A DNA stretch of 64,000 bases from Timema cristinae (Eukaryota; Arthropoda; Insecta; Phasmatodea; Timematidae). How positions within the stretch are numbered: position 1 is the stretch's first letter; every line of letters starts with the position of its first letter. A model generated the notes under the pieces. It saw nothing but the letters and a program-made list of their open reading frames with translations, searched no databases and was not told where the DNA came from. The translations under genes were made by a program, and so were the position numbers. The stretch spans positions 16,903,928 to 16,967,927 of the forward strand of contig JBCFYV010000001.1 of NCBI GenBank assembly GCA_039000515.1, written 5' to 3'. Positions 39,373 to 51,214 of this stretch are shown piece after piece.

Positions 39373-39620
39373 ATTAAGCACTGCGTCTTATACTATACAT
39401 TCGGGTTATACCTTTAAGTAATAACTACGCTAATGGATTAGGAGTTGGGAAGGTTGAATTAGAGGAAGTGAATCCACATTTGCGTGGAGAGAGAGTGGAA
39501 AATCATTTAGGAAAAACCACCCCAGTTCACCCGACCGAGATTCAAACCTCTATCTCTCCGTTCTCAGCAGTCGAGCTCAATACGACAAGCGCGTTAGCCA
39601 ACTATGCCAACGAAGGCGGG
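39373..39620 (-). mobile_element. SINE family B copy
   Basis: Inverted relative to its neighbour at 39045-39283, only ~90 bp away. Confidence 0.8.
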
Positions 39621-39989
39621 TCTTATTAATTACTGTTTTATTAATATTTTTGTGACGTTGGTATGTTTTTTTAAACAACTTCATAATCTCAAAAAGTGTT
39701 GTCATGTTGGATTGCCACGAACGAGTATTATCTTAATGATTATTTTTATTGTCCAGTGCATTCGTTGCTAGTCGCGTTTTATTCTGAGTATTTGGTTGAT
39801 AAATGTGTTTTGTGCTTTAGGAGTGTACTTATATTACAGAGAAGTTATTAAGTTATCTAGTTGTCATTACATATTAACTTTTGAGATAATTCCGTGTCGA
39901 ATGCTTGTTTAATATTTCCACTTGTGGTACCTCTTTGTGCTCCCACCTTTTAAATGACAGGTTATTTAATAATTTCATTTTTATGATCA

Positions 39990-40094
39990 CCTCTTTTAAT
40001 TACACGTCAGGTTTGTACGCGTTTGTACATTTTACGTTGATGTGTTACGATGTGGAAGGTAAAATTATAAAATTTTAAACTGTATTTTTGTGGA

Positions 40095-40127
<33 letters not shown>

Positions 40128-40511
40128 TAATAATAATTTTTAGCACCACGTCTTACTACCCGTTCGGGTTATACGCTTTTAAGTATAATTACGCTAATGG
40201 ATTAGGAATTGGGAAGGTTGAATATAGGAAGTGAACCCGTATTTGCGTGGAGGGAGAGTGGAAAACCATTTAGGTAAAACCACCCCCAGTTCCCCGACCG
40301 AGATTCGAACCTCGATCTCCCCGTCCTCAGCAGTCGAGTTCAACATGACAAGCGCGTTAGCCACCGAGGCGGGTTTTTGTGGAGGTAAATTAGAAAGACG
40401 TTTAGTAAAAAATAACAAATAACCTCAGTACACCCAACCGAGATTCGATCCCTAATCTTCCCGCCATCAGGAGCCCAGTATATTGCGAGAGGGGTGTCTT
40501 TAGACCAGTGT
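39990..40511 (-). mobile_element. Old SINE family B copy split by a younger family B insertion
   Basis: Left part to 40099 and right part from 40374 (cagtacacccaaccgagatt...) are halves of one element. Confidence 0.7.
40100..40373 (-). mobile_element. SINE family B, young copy, with 15-bp target-site duplication
   Basis: tttttgtggaggtaa occurs at 40085-40099 and again at 40374-40388. An (ATA)n tail, tail motif and complete head are present. Confidence 0.93.
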
Positions 40512-40614
40512 TGCTCAATGTTTGTTGGCTATTCAGGAAAAAATATTAATTTTTGTCAATTAATTTTTACGACTAAAATGCAAGACCAAAAAAGTTAAAA
40601 GTTATTATATTTTA

Positions 40615-40850
40615 GCACAGTCTTATACGTCGAAGCTATACTTATTTAATGGTATACCAATACTTGTAACCGCGGTGCTAAATATTATTATTATACCAAT
40701 AACTTTATGGTTTACGAACGTAATATTTAGATTAAATATACCCACATTTGCGTGGAAGGAGAGCGGAAACTATTTTAGAAAAAATCACTCTCACTACACC
40801 CGAGTGAGATTCGAACCTCGATATTTCTGTTATTGACAGTGTGCACGTGT
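40615..40850 (-). mobile_element. SINE family B copy containing a ~32-bp SINE tail insertion
   Basis: At about 40667-40700 a fragment (ccgcggtgctaaatattatt, plus orientation) is bracketed by tataccaata-like repeats. Confidence 0.6.
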
Positions 40851-40872
40851 TTGGATCGTCAAAGACTATTTG

Positions 40873-41135
40873 ACCCGCCTCGGTGGCGTAGTTGGCTAAC
40901 GCACTTGTCATGATGAGCTCGAACGCCGAGGACGGGGAGATCGAGGTTCGAATCTCGGTCGGGTGAACTGGGGGTGGTTTTTCCTAAATGGTTTTCCACA
41001 CTCCCTCCACGCAAATGCGGGTTCACTTCCTCTAATTCAACCTTCCCAATTCCTAAGCCATTAACGTAATTAGTACTTAAAGCGTATAACCCAAACGGGT
41101 AGTAAGACGCGGTGCTAAATATTATTATTATTATT
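40873..41135 (+). mobile_element. SINE family B, full length, with target-site duplication
   Basis: Head cctcggtggcgtagttggct, box B gttcgaatctcg, body, tail and (TTA)n. Flanked by aaagactatttg (40861-40872) and aaagacaatttg (41136-41147), 11/12. Confidence 0.92.
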
Positions 41136-41289
41136 AAAGACAATTTGGCAACCATGTAAGTCTTTATTACACTTTACGGATGTTACGGCTCAGCTAAGAA
41201 GGCACTTTTAGACTGAACAAACAGTAAGGTAAGAAAGTCCTTCTGAGAAAAGACTCATAACTTTGGGGTCAATATTGATAACATTTTAA

Positions 41290-41760
41290 GTACGGATGAC
41301 CTCTCTAATTCTCGAATACTTTGAATCATTAAGGATATTCGAGACTAGAAGATTCAAGACAATTTCGGATTCGAGACTCAAATCCTTAGAATTTTAATTC
41401 TTTGAATCTTTCAAGTGATATTTGTTTAAGAGCTATAAAACTTCTTATAGGCGGTTCAGAACAATTATAATTGTAGGATGAACTTAACAACCAGAGCCCA
41501 TACCAGAAATTTAACACTTAACTTAATTTATGAATGTTTTAATGATTGAGAGAATGTTAACATCTAGATAATATTTGTATTTTATACTATCCTATCAGAT
41601 TTATATTTACTCTTATGTTAATTTTTTCTCCAAGATTCTAATTAGGATTCAATTTTCAAGACTAGAAAATAAATTGAAGATTCGGATTATATATTCGGGA
41701 TTCGAAGATAGATTAAAGATCTGGATTCGTAAAATAGTGGATTCAACCCAACTATAATTA
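41290..41760. repeat. ATTCGA/ATTC-rich simple repeat region
   Basis: Irregular repeats of gattcgagact, aattctttgaatc and aagattcggatt. Similar tracts occur at 53455-53600 and 54285-54330. Confidence 0.5.
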
Positions 41761-41781
41761 TAATTTATTAACATATTATAA

Positions 41782-41998
41782 CACGCTTGAGTGTCTGAAT
41801 GGTCTAAGGCGTCACTCTCTCGTTAGACTGGCCTGATGAGGACGGGGAGATCGGGGTTAGAATCCCGGTTGGGTCTAATGAGTTTTTTTCACTAAATGGT
41901 CTTTCACTCTCTTTCCATGCAAATGGGGGTAGATTACTTTGAAAATACTTTCTTCCTCATCCCTACGCCATTTGAGTTTATCATGTATGCATAGGTAA
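41782..41998 (+). mobile_element. SINE family B, diverged copy
   Basis: Head gaatggtctaaggcgtcact and box-B-like gttagaatcccgg, body truncated before the family E element. Confidence 0.6.
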
Positions 41999-42000
41999 TC

Positions 42001-42310
42001 GGGCCCACGGTGTAGTGGTTAGTTCCCCTGGCTACGAGTCTAGAGATCCCGGGCTCGATTCCTGACTGATACCTTGGGTATTTTCCCCCGAAAGGAGAAT
42101 AATTCCAATAGTCACCAGGGTTTGATTAATTAGGCCTAAGTTAGGTTAAGACTTACCCCAGCTTCAAAACATCATAATAACTAGCCTCACATCAGCTCAT
42201 CGCGGGAACGACGTAACGTGTAGACAACTTCCTATGGTGTGTAGCCTAGGCGAAATTCTGTGCCAACAGAGTGACTAATAACCCACACATAAGGCGACCG
42301 AAACTGGACG
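42001..42310 (+). mobile_element. SINE family E, copy 2
   Basis: Head cccacggtgtagtggttagt with cccgggctcgattcctgact, then taccttgggtattttccccc and a long body. Confidence 0.7.
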
Positions 42311-43239
42311 TAATATTATTTTTAGTCATATATGCTATACGATAAAAAGAACTGAATAGGTAGTAAAACGCGGGGATAAGAAAATATAGGCTACTGTGGC
42401 ATAAAACTACATAAAGTTATCATAAGGTTAAGTGTGCTCTAAATTCTATTATATAATATCAGAGTGGGTCTCACGAATAATGCGCATGACTATGAAATGG
42501 ATGGTGGATTCTAGTCTCCAAAACTGGTATGAAAACGGTGTATATTCTACGATAAGTTTACACATTCCTTCTCTAAATATATACCAAAGCATTTATTTAA
42601 AACTAATCCAACTTATCTTGTTTTCATAGGTTTAGTGTTTTAATTATACCCGTCTTAATGTTAGTGTAGTTTGTAAGAAATTAAGGTGAGTTATATAGGG
42701 GCCGGAAGTTAAGGGCAGTTTTAGAGCAATACATTTCTTTTGACAGAATAAATAAAATATTTCTCCATGAAATAGTGTTTAATTTTTTACACACGGTGAT
42801 ATCAACAGTTGTTGAATATGTGTCATGAATATAGCCCTGCTTTTATGGTGATAAAAAAAGCCCAATTTCATTTTTAAGTTTCCCAAAAGCGGTGAATAAG
42901 CGGTGAATTACAAAAATCCTATTTTGGCGACGAAATTATCGAATTAAGACAAAAGCGTTAAAAAAGTGGTTTTTACCAAACTTTCGTGATTAAGGTGACT
43001 TTGTTGGGTTAAAACTAGACTTCCAGGACAATGTTTGAAACAGGTAAACTAAACATATTGAAGTGAAAACCAAAAATTACATTTTGTTTGGACAAAACGG
43101 TAAAAAACACTAGTCTGCAAAAAAAGTTCTGTCAACTTATTAAAAAAATAAGATTTAGCGGCAGCTGGTCCGGGAAAAGTATGTACAAGTCACAAAAACA
43201 AAATATTACACAAACATTTATTTTTCAATATCCCAAATT

Positions 43240-43420
43240 ATTAGCGCGAATGCCGAAAATCACGGACATCGTTTAAAATCGCGAATATCGCGCTAAAACG
43301 CCGATTTCGCGAATTATCGCGACACTTCTGAGCATATATTTGCAATCAGGGTAACCTGAAATGTGATATCCGAAAGAAAAAAAATGCCATATCTAACATT
43401 CGCGAACTATCGCGATTTCC
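43240..43420. repeat. Block rich in TCGCGAA/CGCGA palindromes
   Basis: aatcgcgaatatcgcgctaa, atttcgcgaattatcgcgac and ttcgcgaactatcgcgattt occur close together in otherwise CpG-poor DNA. Confidence 0.6.
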
Positions 43421-43573
43421 ACAAACGCAGAGCACCGGTCATGAGCATAGCAGCATTAGACGACTAATTTTTTAAATTAAGAGAAAACTTTGTTATTAAA
43501 TTCCAGGATACCCTTGACAGATATTCAACAACTGTATTCACATGAAGAAAATGAAACTATTGTGTTTCTACTG

Positions 43574-43877
43574 GGATTCCGACACCTTAGCTCAGTTGGT
43601 AGCCTGTCTGCCTACCGAGCTAAGGGCTCCGGGTTCGATTCCCTGTATGACCGTAAGTTTATCATTGATGAAAAATATGGGTTTACACTTTATACTTCAC
43701 ATTGATAGATTAACTGCCGGGAACTGGACTTTTTGCCCGCCCTAGTCTTAAGTTGGATTATTAGGCATATGAAGCTATGACAGGCCTAACAAGCCGGTAG
43801 TGGAAAATAATTATATGGCTTTAATAAAAAAAACTGACCCAGGCCACGGCTGGAAACAGTAATGGATGTAAAAAAAA
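43574..43877 (+). mobile_element. SINE family C, copy 2, with 11-bp target-site duplication
   Basis: Head cttagctcagttggtagcct, ccgggttcgattccctgtat. Flanked by tgtttctactg at 43563-43573 and 43878-43888. Inserted into fold-back element R2. Confidence 0.93.
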
Positions 43878-44104
43878 TGTTTCTACTGTAGCAGTATTTT
43901 ATTTATTTTGACTGAAAAAATGTTCTGCTATAAAAAAAACTGCAAAAAACCCCCACCACACTGACCTTAACTCGCGTCCCCTACAATACCACCTTAAGGT
44001 ACATACCTTTTTTTTAAACACGTTTATCTGAATCTACGTTAAGGATCAAAAACTATTCGTCCACTTTAAAAATACAACATATAATATGTGTGTGTATGTG
44101 AGTT

Positions 44105-44290
44105 GGGCGTTAAACTGGTGTAGTCTGATTTGATGGTGACAGGGATGTTGGAGGTTTGAATCCCTGGTTGAGTGTACAGAAGGTAGTTTTACTTCAATGG
44201 TTCCCCACTATTTCTACACAATATTGTGCGTAAATTTTTAACTTCCTCGTCTCTGCCTAGCAAGTGTAATTAAATTCTACCTAAGATGCG
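44105..44290 (+). mobile_element. SINE family B, degraded copy
   Basis: gaggtttgaatccctggttg and the ttccccactatttctacaca body. Confidence 0.5.
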
Positions 44291-44455
44291 GTTGTAAAAT
44301 GAAAATAAAAAATAAGAATAAATAATATACCTAATAAACACATTGAACCCCCAAAAGAGATGTATAAAAAAACTAAAAAAAAAATACAAATATCTTCTAA
44401 GCTTTGATTTAATAACATTTCATTGATTTAGTTATTTGTTGTTACATTTTTAAAA

Positions 44456-44551
44456 CGTCTGTCCGTCCTTATATTTACCATCTCTACCATAGCAAAGTTA
44501 AATACGTCTGTCCGTCCTTATATTTAAAATCTCTACCATAGCAAAGTTAAA
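44456..44551. repeat. Direct duplication of ~47 bp
   Basis: cgtctgtccgtccttatatt...ctaccatagcaaagttaaa occurs twice in tandem. Confidence 0.85.
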
Positions 44552-44656
44552 GTTTATCACCATTTAATAAAAGTCTTAAAATAAATATTTTCTCTGATGA
44601 TAAAATAAATTCTAATCAATAGCATAGAGATAAGGTAGATATTCCAAATACTATTT

Positions 44657-44702
44657 ACCTTGGGCTCCACTTTTCTTTGCAGCAGACTATCCTTGGCACT
44701 TC
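44657..44702 (-). CDS. Possible short exon of the upstream gene
   Basis: A short open stretch ends at CCCAAG|GTAAAT on the minus strand. One frame gives SAKDSLLQRKVEPK. Another, using a more upstream acceptor after a T/C-rich tract, gives AGKPAHLEVPRIVCC. Neither ends in the phase needed by the exon at 34941. The splice sites are moderate and I do not recognise the peptide. Confidence 0.2.
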
Positions 44703-44804
44703 TAAATGCGCAGGCTTACCCGCTCTCAAGAAGACGACGAATAAGGAAAAAAAAAAAGACACTTTTTAATCACAATATTTGAAAATGAAAAAAAGGGGGA
44801 ATGG

Positions 44805-45032
44805 ATGGGGGCCCGGTTAGGGGAAAAGAGGTATCATTCGAAAAATATTACCGTCCCCAACAACTGTATGTGGTACTTCCAAGTGCTAGCTAAGGATAAC
44901 TCCGAGGGACTATGCCCCGTAAAGGGGCCCCCTAAGCCAACAATATTCTCCAACGGTCTGGGGCCACTTGACAAGCGAAATGCTAACGAGTATCTGTCAG
45001 GGTGCAATCCCCCCTACGGTTACATCCAGTAG
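44805..45032 (+). other. Open frame of 75 codons, unrecognised
   Basis: Reads MGARLGEKRYHSKNITVPNN and continues with Pro- and Gly-rich sequence. It is less AT-rich than its surroundings and flanked by homopolymers (A, T, G and C tracts). No splice context or family recognised. It could be a remnant of an expressed element. Confidence 0.2.
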
Positions 45033-45469
45033 GAGAGCCCCTTCCCACTGCTACAATTTTTTTTTTTTAGTATCAACGAGATAACCTTTAAAGGGACGAC
45101 AGAGAAAAAAAAAGGGGGGGGGGCGGTGTTTGGATACAAATTCACACAGAGAATATAAAACCCTTGTGAACCAATGATGGTTGTACATAGACTTCACAGC
45201 TCTGTGCAATTCTTGTCCCAACTCTGTCCTTTCCCCCCTTCCATTTCCTATGTAAGCCCCCCTTTTCCCCTACGTTAAAGGATTCTAATATAGGGGGTTC
45301 TTCCCCCCCCCCTTGGTAACTTGACAGGAAATGGGTACTCTAGTCGCGTTGCTACACAAGCACGGATTGAAAAAAAAAAAAAAAGAGAGAGAAGAGGATT
45401 AGGTTGGTGGGGTTGCAGAAATCAGGGGGAACCAGTGCGATAGAACTAGCAACCTTAGAACAATTTATT

Positions 45470-45550
45470 GTTTGGTTAAATATATCTATAATAGTGACTT
45501 GACGTATGAATATGTAAAAGTAGACCTAGGTTGACTTCCCGTGACAATAC
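45470..45550 (+). repeat. Dispersed short repeat R6, copy 3
   Basis: tgacttgacgtatgaatatg and aaaagtagacctagg. Confidence 0.55.
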
Positions 45551-45569
45551 TGGCTTCACATACACCATG

Positions 45570-45845
45570 CTAGATCCTCACGTCAACCACCTGAACTACT
45601 TTTTCCCGCGGGAGAAAACCCTCCGCGACCCGGCCAGGCGCGCTCGCGGAGGTGTGTGGGAAACACTGGTTGTCCGATGACGTAATATCAGCACACACTA
45701 ATAGTGCATTACCTTCAAAAAACGAATCTGGTGTGGCCCAGATAGCGGCATTCACATGAAATCGGAGCAGTTCACTATACGATGAGCTGTACCCCATCTT
45801 ACTAAGGGTTTTCAAGAGAAATTTAAATCGATAGTGGTGATGCAT
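45570..45845 (-). pseudogene. Possible fragment of a mobile-element or repetitive-family protein
   Basis: A frame of 91 codons includes LLKTLSKMGYSSSYSELLRF followed by a Ser/Ala-rich stretch. The pattern L-x-x-LG-x-S-x-SY-x-E-x-x-RF resembles uncharacterised proteins that are multicopy in invertebrate genomes. Without a search this is only a resemblance. Confidence 0.25.
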
Positions 45846-45858
45846 CTGTACTGCTAAA

Positions 45859-46066
45859 TTATTATTAGCACCGCGTCTTACTACCCATTCGGGTTATACG
45901 CACTTACGCTAATGTGTAATGGTAGGGTGATTGTGAGATGAAATGGAGGACCTACAGTTTAACGTGGAATCCGAACCACGGTGGAGGCCTGGCATTCCCC
46001 ACATTCACAAGATGTCTTGTCAGAGGTGAAGGAAGGGTTTGGTAATCAGATAAATCTTTGCCGGGA
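45859..46066 (-). mobile_element. SINE family A, 5'-truncated, with target-site duplication
   Basis: Flanked by ctgtactgctaaa (45846-45858) and ctgtactgttaaa (46067-46079), 12/13. It stops within the head at gccggga. Confidence 0.92.
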
Positions 46067-46079
46067 CTGTACTGTTAAA

Positions 46080-46680
46080 CCAATCTGCAATGGTGGAATG
46101 AGACAGTTCTGTGTTTTGCTGCTTGTACTGTGGCTTGTCCTATACTGACTACTTTATGTTGAATTTGTTTCCCCACAAATATTTTGTTCAACATGTTTCG
46201 TAAGGTTTCTCTAGTAAAATCGAGTGCAGAGTCTGATCCTCTACTTTTGGGTAGTAATCAGTACTTTGAATTTTGAATTTTTTTTTCCATTAAGTTCATC
46301 CAAATAAAGAGAAAGGTTTGAGTAAAATACAAAACCCATTGTATTTATCTTATGCTGACATATCTTAATTTTTTCATGCTTAATCACTAGTTGGTGTTGA
46401 AATACTATCCTACTAGCTGTTATAAAAAGGTAATATGTTTAAATATGTCATATTTAGTGAGATATTTTAAAATATATTCATAACATATCAAAGTTTAATT
46501 CTTTTTTAGGGATGTTTCAATATGCAAAAGTTATTAGAGTGTAAAATTCGAAGCGAAGGAGATTTTAACTTTGATTTAGACATTTTAAAACTTTGCCCAC
46601 TCTTAATATCATATGTGCTCACATTTATTTAGTTACGGTTTTTACAAGAACTAACATACAATTAGTTCAATAAGAATCTC
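46080..46680. other. AT-rich sequence, nothing recognised
   Basis: No repeat or frame that I can name. Confidence 0.35.
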
Positions 46681-46682
46681 AC

Positions 46683-46932
46683 ACGCTTCGGTGGCCACGT
46701 AGTCTAACGCACTATTATTGCAGTAAAATAAACTGATGATGACGGGAGGGATTGAGGTTTGTATCTCGGTCAGGTTTACTGAATGTGGTTTTTCAAAAAA
46801 AAAATCCCATTCTCCATTCATGCAAATGTGAGTAAACTTCCTATAAATATAACCTTGCTAATCCCTAAAATCATTAGCGTAATTAGTATATAGGCGTATA
46901 ACCCAAATAGGTAGTAAGATGTGGTGCTAAAA
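46683..46932 (+). mobile_element. SINE family B copy
   Basis: Head gcttcggtggccacgtagtc; tail acccaaataggtagtaagat. Confidence 0.75.
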
Positions 46933-47019
46933 AATCTAAAAAAACACACAATAATGTCGCAATCTGATTGATAGGAAGGGCCTTTATTTGACAGTTAAAA
47001 AAATCTACTAAATCTTTTT

Positions 47020-47228
47020 CAGCACCGAGGCCGTTTGGGTTATACTTTTATGTACTAACTATCCTAATGATTTTAGGGACGAGGAAGGTTATATTCATAA
47101 GAAGTATACCCGCACTTGCATGGAGAAAGAGTGGAAAACCATTTTGGAAAATTACCTTCAGTAAACCAGGCCGAGATTCGAACCTCGATCTCACTGTCAT
47201 CAACAATCTAGTCTAACACAAGAGTCTA
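47020..47228 (-). mobile_element. SINE family B copy
   Basis: cagcaccgaggccgtttggg tail, body with cttgcatggagaaagagtgg, damaged head. Confidence 0.7.
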
Positions 47229-47295
47229 CTAGATTTACTTATTCATACGTCAAGTCATGGGATCTGAAGCTGTCACGTTAGATAAATATTATCAA
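47210..47295 (-). repeat. Dispersed short repeat R6, inverted copy
   Basis: attcatacgtcaagtcatgg and gaagctgtcacgttagataa. Confidence 0.55.
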
Positions 47296-47319
47296 AACCT
47301 ATAAAATAATATAATAAGA

Positions 47320-47632
47320 AAATAACTCAATGGTGTCAGCCCGTAATCAAGCCATACCAAGGGAATTGCCGGCTTATGATGGTGAAGATAATGCCAACAT
47401 CTTCTAATAAAGTGTGTCATGTGTTCATCAAAACGAACCCTCCACTCGTTAATATCCGTTTTATTGATCGAAGCTGCTATTTTTTCATTCAAACAACTCT
47501 TTTGTATTCACAAGGCAGAGTTTACCCCATTCTAGACCTACTACTTCACAGAATATTTGGAATAACCGGTGATTGAACACATGACCTCAGGATCTGTAGC
47601 AAGGCACTCTGACCACTCGACCACAAAGGTGA
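47320..47632 (-). mobile_element. SINE family D, copy 2
   Basis: gtcagcccgtaatcaagcca at left; ggtgattgaacacatgacct head at right ending gaccactcgaccacaaag. Confidence 0.7.
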
Positions 47633-47639
47633 TCAAAAC

Positions 47640-48740
47640 AAAACTGAAATATGTTATAGATTTTGGTAACAAATTAATTTTTTGGTATTTTCTAAATGTC
47701 CATTCTACGAAAATTTACATTTGTAGTTATTTATAGACCCTGGATCTTGTGTAATGTAACAGAAACAAACTCTATTATTAATTATAAAATCTTCCAGGAC
47801 TGATTCTAAAAAAATAACATGGGAAGTGGCGCCATTGAATTTTTGCAACACTCCATTGCTCTAAACAATAATCAAAAACAAATGCTTTTAACACACAATA
47901 TTATTATTGAATTAATATTATTAAATAAATATTTAAAAAATATTGTATTTTTGTTAATTTTATTCAAAGAAAAGAATATTATAATAATGTTAAGCTGTTA
48001 CAAAAACATAGATTATTATTAGAGAAATTATATCAAAATATTATAATGCATTATTTTATATTTTACTGTATTACAAAATTACTGATTACTTCCTTCAACA
48101 TTATTACTAAATTATTTTATTTTAAATATACGGTGGTAATCAGCCAGACGTATGCCATAACAACTGGCACCATTGCGTATTCGCAACATTCCTGTATGGC
48201 GCCAGTTAAAAATCCCGTATCTCAGAAACCAAACATATTTTGAAGGTTTGATGACATCATACTTAGCGGCAGGAACTAATTGAATACTTGGAAGGGGCTT
48301 GAACCGTATCATCCCACCCCTCGGGGTGAGGGGTTGTTGAAGTAAAATTATTAGGTACCGACCTAGGAACTGCCCTGGGTCACGATGCCCAGAGGTGCAT
48401 AGAGCCGCCTACAGACATACCGTGACACGGGGTTTTGGAGGGGATCCAACCTAATTACCTTTAATTAAAATTAATACAAACAAAAATTATAGATATTGCG
48501 AAAATGCAACAATGCCAGTCACAGAAGGTTAAGATACCAGCTTAATGTAAACTGTTTTCTCTATGAAAGGAAGTTAAATGTTTGCAATCTCTCAGCTCAA
48601 GCCTCAAATAGAAAGGAAAATAAATACTATTTTCATATTTGGCATGAAGGAATGTGTGGGTGAGCAGGGAATGGCATTGCCAGTGGTGTTATACAATTAG
48701 TTTCAAAAGTATCTTCTCACTATCCTGAATCCACTGAGTA
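47640..48740. other. AT-rich sequence; frames here look fortuitous
   Basis: Several Asn/Ile/Leu-rich frames reflect base composition only. A short palindrome lies at 48162-48207. Confidence 0.4.
48162..48207. repeat. Near-perfect hairpin palindrome
   Basis: aactggcaccat and atggcgccagtt are inverted around tgcgtattcgca. Confidence 0.7.
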
Positions 48741-48892
48741 CATTCTTTGTAGTGATAGATGTTTACCTCAAAATAGGAGCTCACTTATTTATTTTTTGCC
48801 ATTTCATATTTCTTCATAAAGATTGTTCACATCCAGTCAATAACTATGAATTATTGAATTCCTGTACAGTCCTGTACAACAAGAAGTTTACA

Positions 48893-48897
48893 ATATA

Positions 48898-48940
<43 letters not shown>
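48893..48940. repeat. (AT)n microsatellite
   Basis: tatatatata run of ~45 bp, with a second (AT)n at 50488-50514. Confidence 0.9.
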
Positions 48941-48942
<2 letters not shown>

Positions 48943-49074
48943 AAGAAAGAAAAAGTACTGCATTTTTTTGAAGTTTGGTCACCTCTATCTTTGGTAAGAG
49001 TTAATTTATCTTCAAAAACACCCTAATCACATTAGCAAATGAAAGCTTCTAATATGTTTGACTACCAAACACAA

Positions 49075-49390
49075 GCACATGGCCATAAGCCTAGGGGTCC
49101 CAGTTTCGATTCCCTGCAGACACCTCCGATATTTTTTTATCTGAAAGAGGAATTGCCCCGAAGGTCATCAGGGTTTGGTCAGTTATGCTTGAGTCAGGTT
49201 TAAGCGTTTACACTGGTTCCACACCCTCATACTCACTATCAACAGTACCTCAACTTATCGGGACATGAAAAGAGCCTTCGTGGAAAGGATGTACGATTAG
49301 TACATTCGAGACTCCCCTGAACAACGGTACATTAGTACTGGCTAGTATTTCCACCTCTGGACTACGAGTGATAAGGTCCAGGTCTGATGT
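49075..49390 (+). mobile_element. SINE family E, copy 3
   Basis: ggtcccagttttcgattccc-like box B, ctgaaagaggaattgccccg and aaggatgtacgattagtaca. Confidence 0.65.
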
Positions 49391-49399
49391 GTCTATTTG

Positions 49400-50620
49400 T
49401 AAGACATATATGGTTTATAGTCTATTTTATTAGCAAAGTATTTTAGCTTACATATATATCTATTTTCATGAATGCATACGGCTTGTTTTGTGATCTCCAG
49501 ATGTCACTTTTGATAGATAATATCAATGTCCACAAAATAACACTAATAATATAGTAGACATGTTATCAATGTTGGAAAGAAAACATATATGGTCTTATTT
49601 TCCAAAATAATCATTCCAATTAAAATTGGACTGTACCTCTGAGAAGGAATGAAAATATAAAAAATTAGGAGCAGAGTGAAGAATTAAATATTATTTTACA
49701 CAATGATTTTTTTTTCTTTTATTGAAAGGTATATTGAAATGACCTTGTCCATGATTAGCTGACTAGCCCACTAATTCCCCCCTAGAATCGAAGCATCCAT
49801 GTCACTAGATGACACACAAATTATATTCACTCCATGAATCAACGCTGTCGAGAATGGAACAAGACCACCAACTTCCTCGATACTACCAACGTGACAGATC
49901 CTTAATCGGCTAGATTGTTTTAAATTCGTATGCTCAATTTGTGATAGTCTCTGCAGTTTAAATTATCACTAACATGAATATAAAAAAAAGGGTTAGGATG
50001 GAACTTTTTAATGTTAGTGTACTGGCTTTAATTTGGAGATAGGATGTAAGACCGCACGGATAAATAGAAAGAAAATCTACACAATTCACTTATCACTAAA
50101 TTCCAGAGTTATTCCCAGTCCACGTACATATTGAATACTGTACCCTAACTGGGAGCAAAACCCGGGCTTTCATGTCATGGTCAGGGGTGTTGACCCCTCA
50201 CCTAACTTTGAGAGTAATGAAGTTTGATTGTTTATAAAATTCCCTCATTCTTGATTTTGAACTAAACTGAAATACATATCAAAAGAAAACATTGCAATTT
50301 AACGATAATGTAAACATACAGTTAAATTGATGAACTAGTTTTGAAAGAATTTTGGTTTTTATACAAATTTAATCTAAGATTAAGATTATAAAACTCATTT
50401 TACAACGAATCTTTCCCATCTTTATATACGGTTTTGCTATTTAACTTTACCTAAGTGATTGATCTTAAGATGACACAAGAAATTTATGATATATATATAT
50501 ATATATATATATATGTACTATTTTTACTTTATAAAATATAATACTAACAAATAATAGAAATAATGAGATACTTTAGTTTTATTTAAATATTCCTTAGTAA
50601 AAAAAATATATTCACATATA
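49400..50620. other. AT-rich sequence, nothing recognised
   Basis: Apart from the (AT)n run at 50488-50514 I see no feature. Confidence 0.35.
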
Positions 50621-50631
50621 CAGTTTTTTTA

Positions 50632-50885
50632 TAGCAACACGTCTTACTACCCGTTCGGGTTATACACCTATATACTAATTACTCGTACATTAATGGGTTA
50701 GAGATTATGAAGGATTAATTTAGAGGAAATGCACGTCTATTTGCGTGGAGGTGGAGTAAAAAACCATTTAGGAAAAAACCACCCTTAGTACACCTTGCCG
50801 GGACTCGAACCCCAATCTCCCTGTCATCGGCAGTTTAGTCCAACACGAGAGTTAAGCCTTAGACTATGTAGTCACTGAGGAAGGT
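50632..50885 (-). mobile_element. SINE family B copy
   Basis: Tail gcaacacgtcttactacccg; head gccgggactcgaaccccaat. Confidence 0.75.
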
Positions 50886-51214
50886 TTGAAATAAAAATAT
50901 TTTATCTAAAAGGTAAAGGCCTACTCAGTAATAACAAATTTGAATGTGAGACCGCTACCTTTTGTCTCAAAGCCGAAGCTTTTGTCAAAGTTCTTTGGAT
51001 GAAATGGTGAGATATAAGCAATGCACGTAAATATCATACTATTTTAATATGAAGAAGCTTAGCTGACAGCTAGAAAATTTTATAGATGTAATTTTGCATA
51101 GAAATATAAACTTTTGTAGCTGTCAAATATAATATGGTATTAATCCTGAACCAGTGGGCTTAAATGTAAATTCATGTCTGGTCTTATTTGACGAAGATGG
51201 GAAGTTTGGGTTCG

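Larger units (their letters stand above)
42690..43995. repeat. Fold-back element R2, copy 5, interrupted twice
   Basis: First part 42690-42860 (cacggtgatatcaacagttg). A foreign block follows at 42865-43430, then the element resumes at 43435 (catgagcatagcagcattag ... gacagatattcaacaactgt), and a family C SINE splits it at 43574-43877. Confidence 0.65.

Noticed and set aside
47819..48312. Several 65-67-codon frames
   Set aside because: Asn/Ile/Leu-rich, driven by AT content. No homology recognised.
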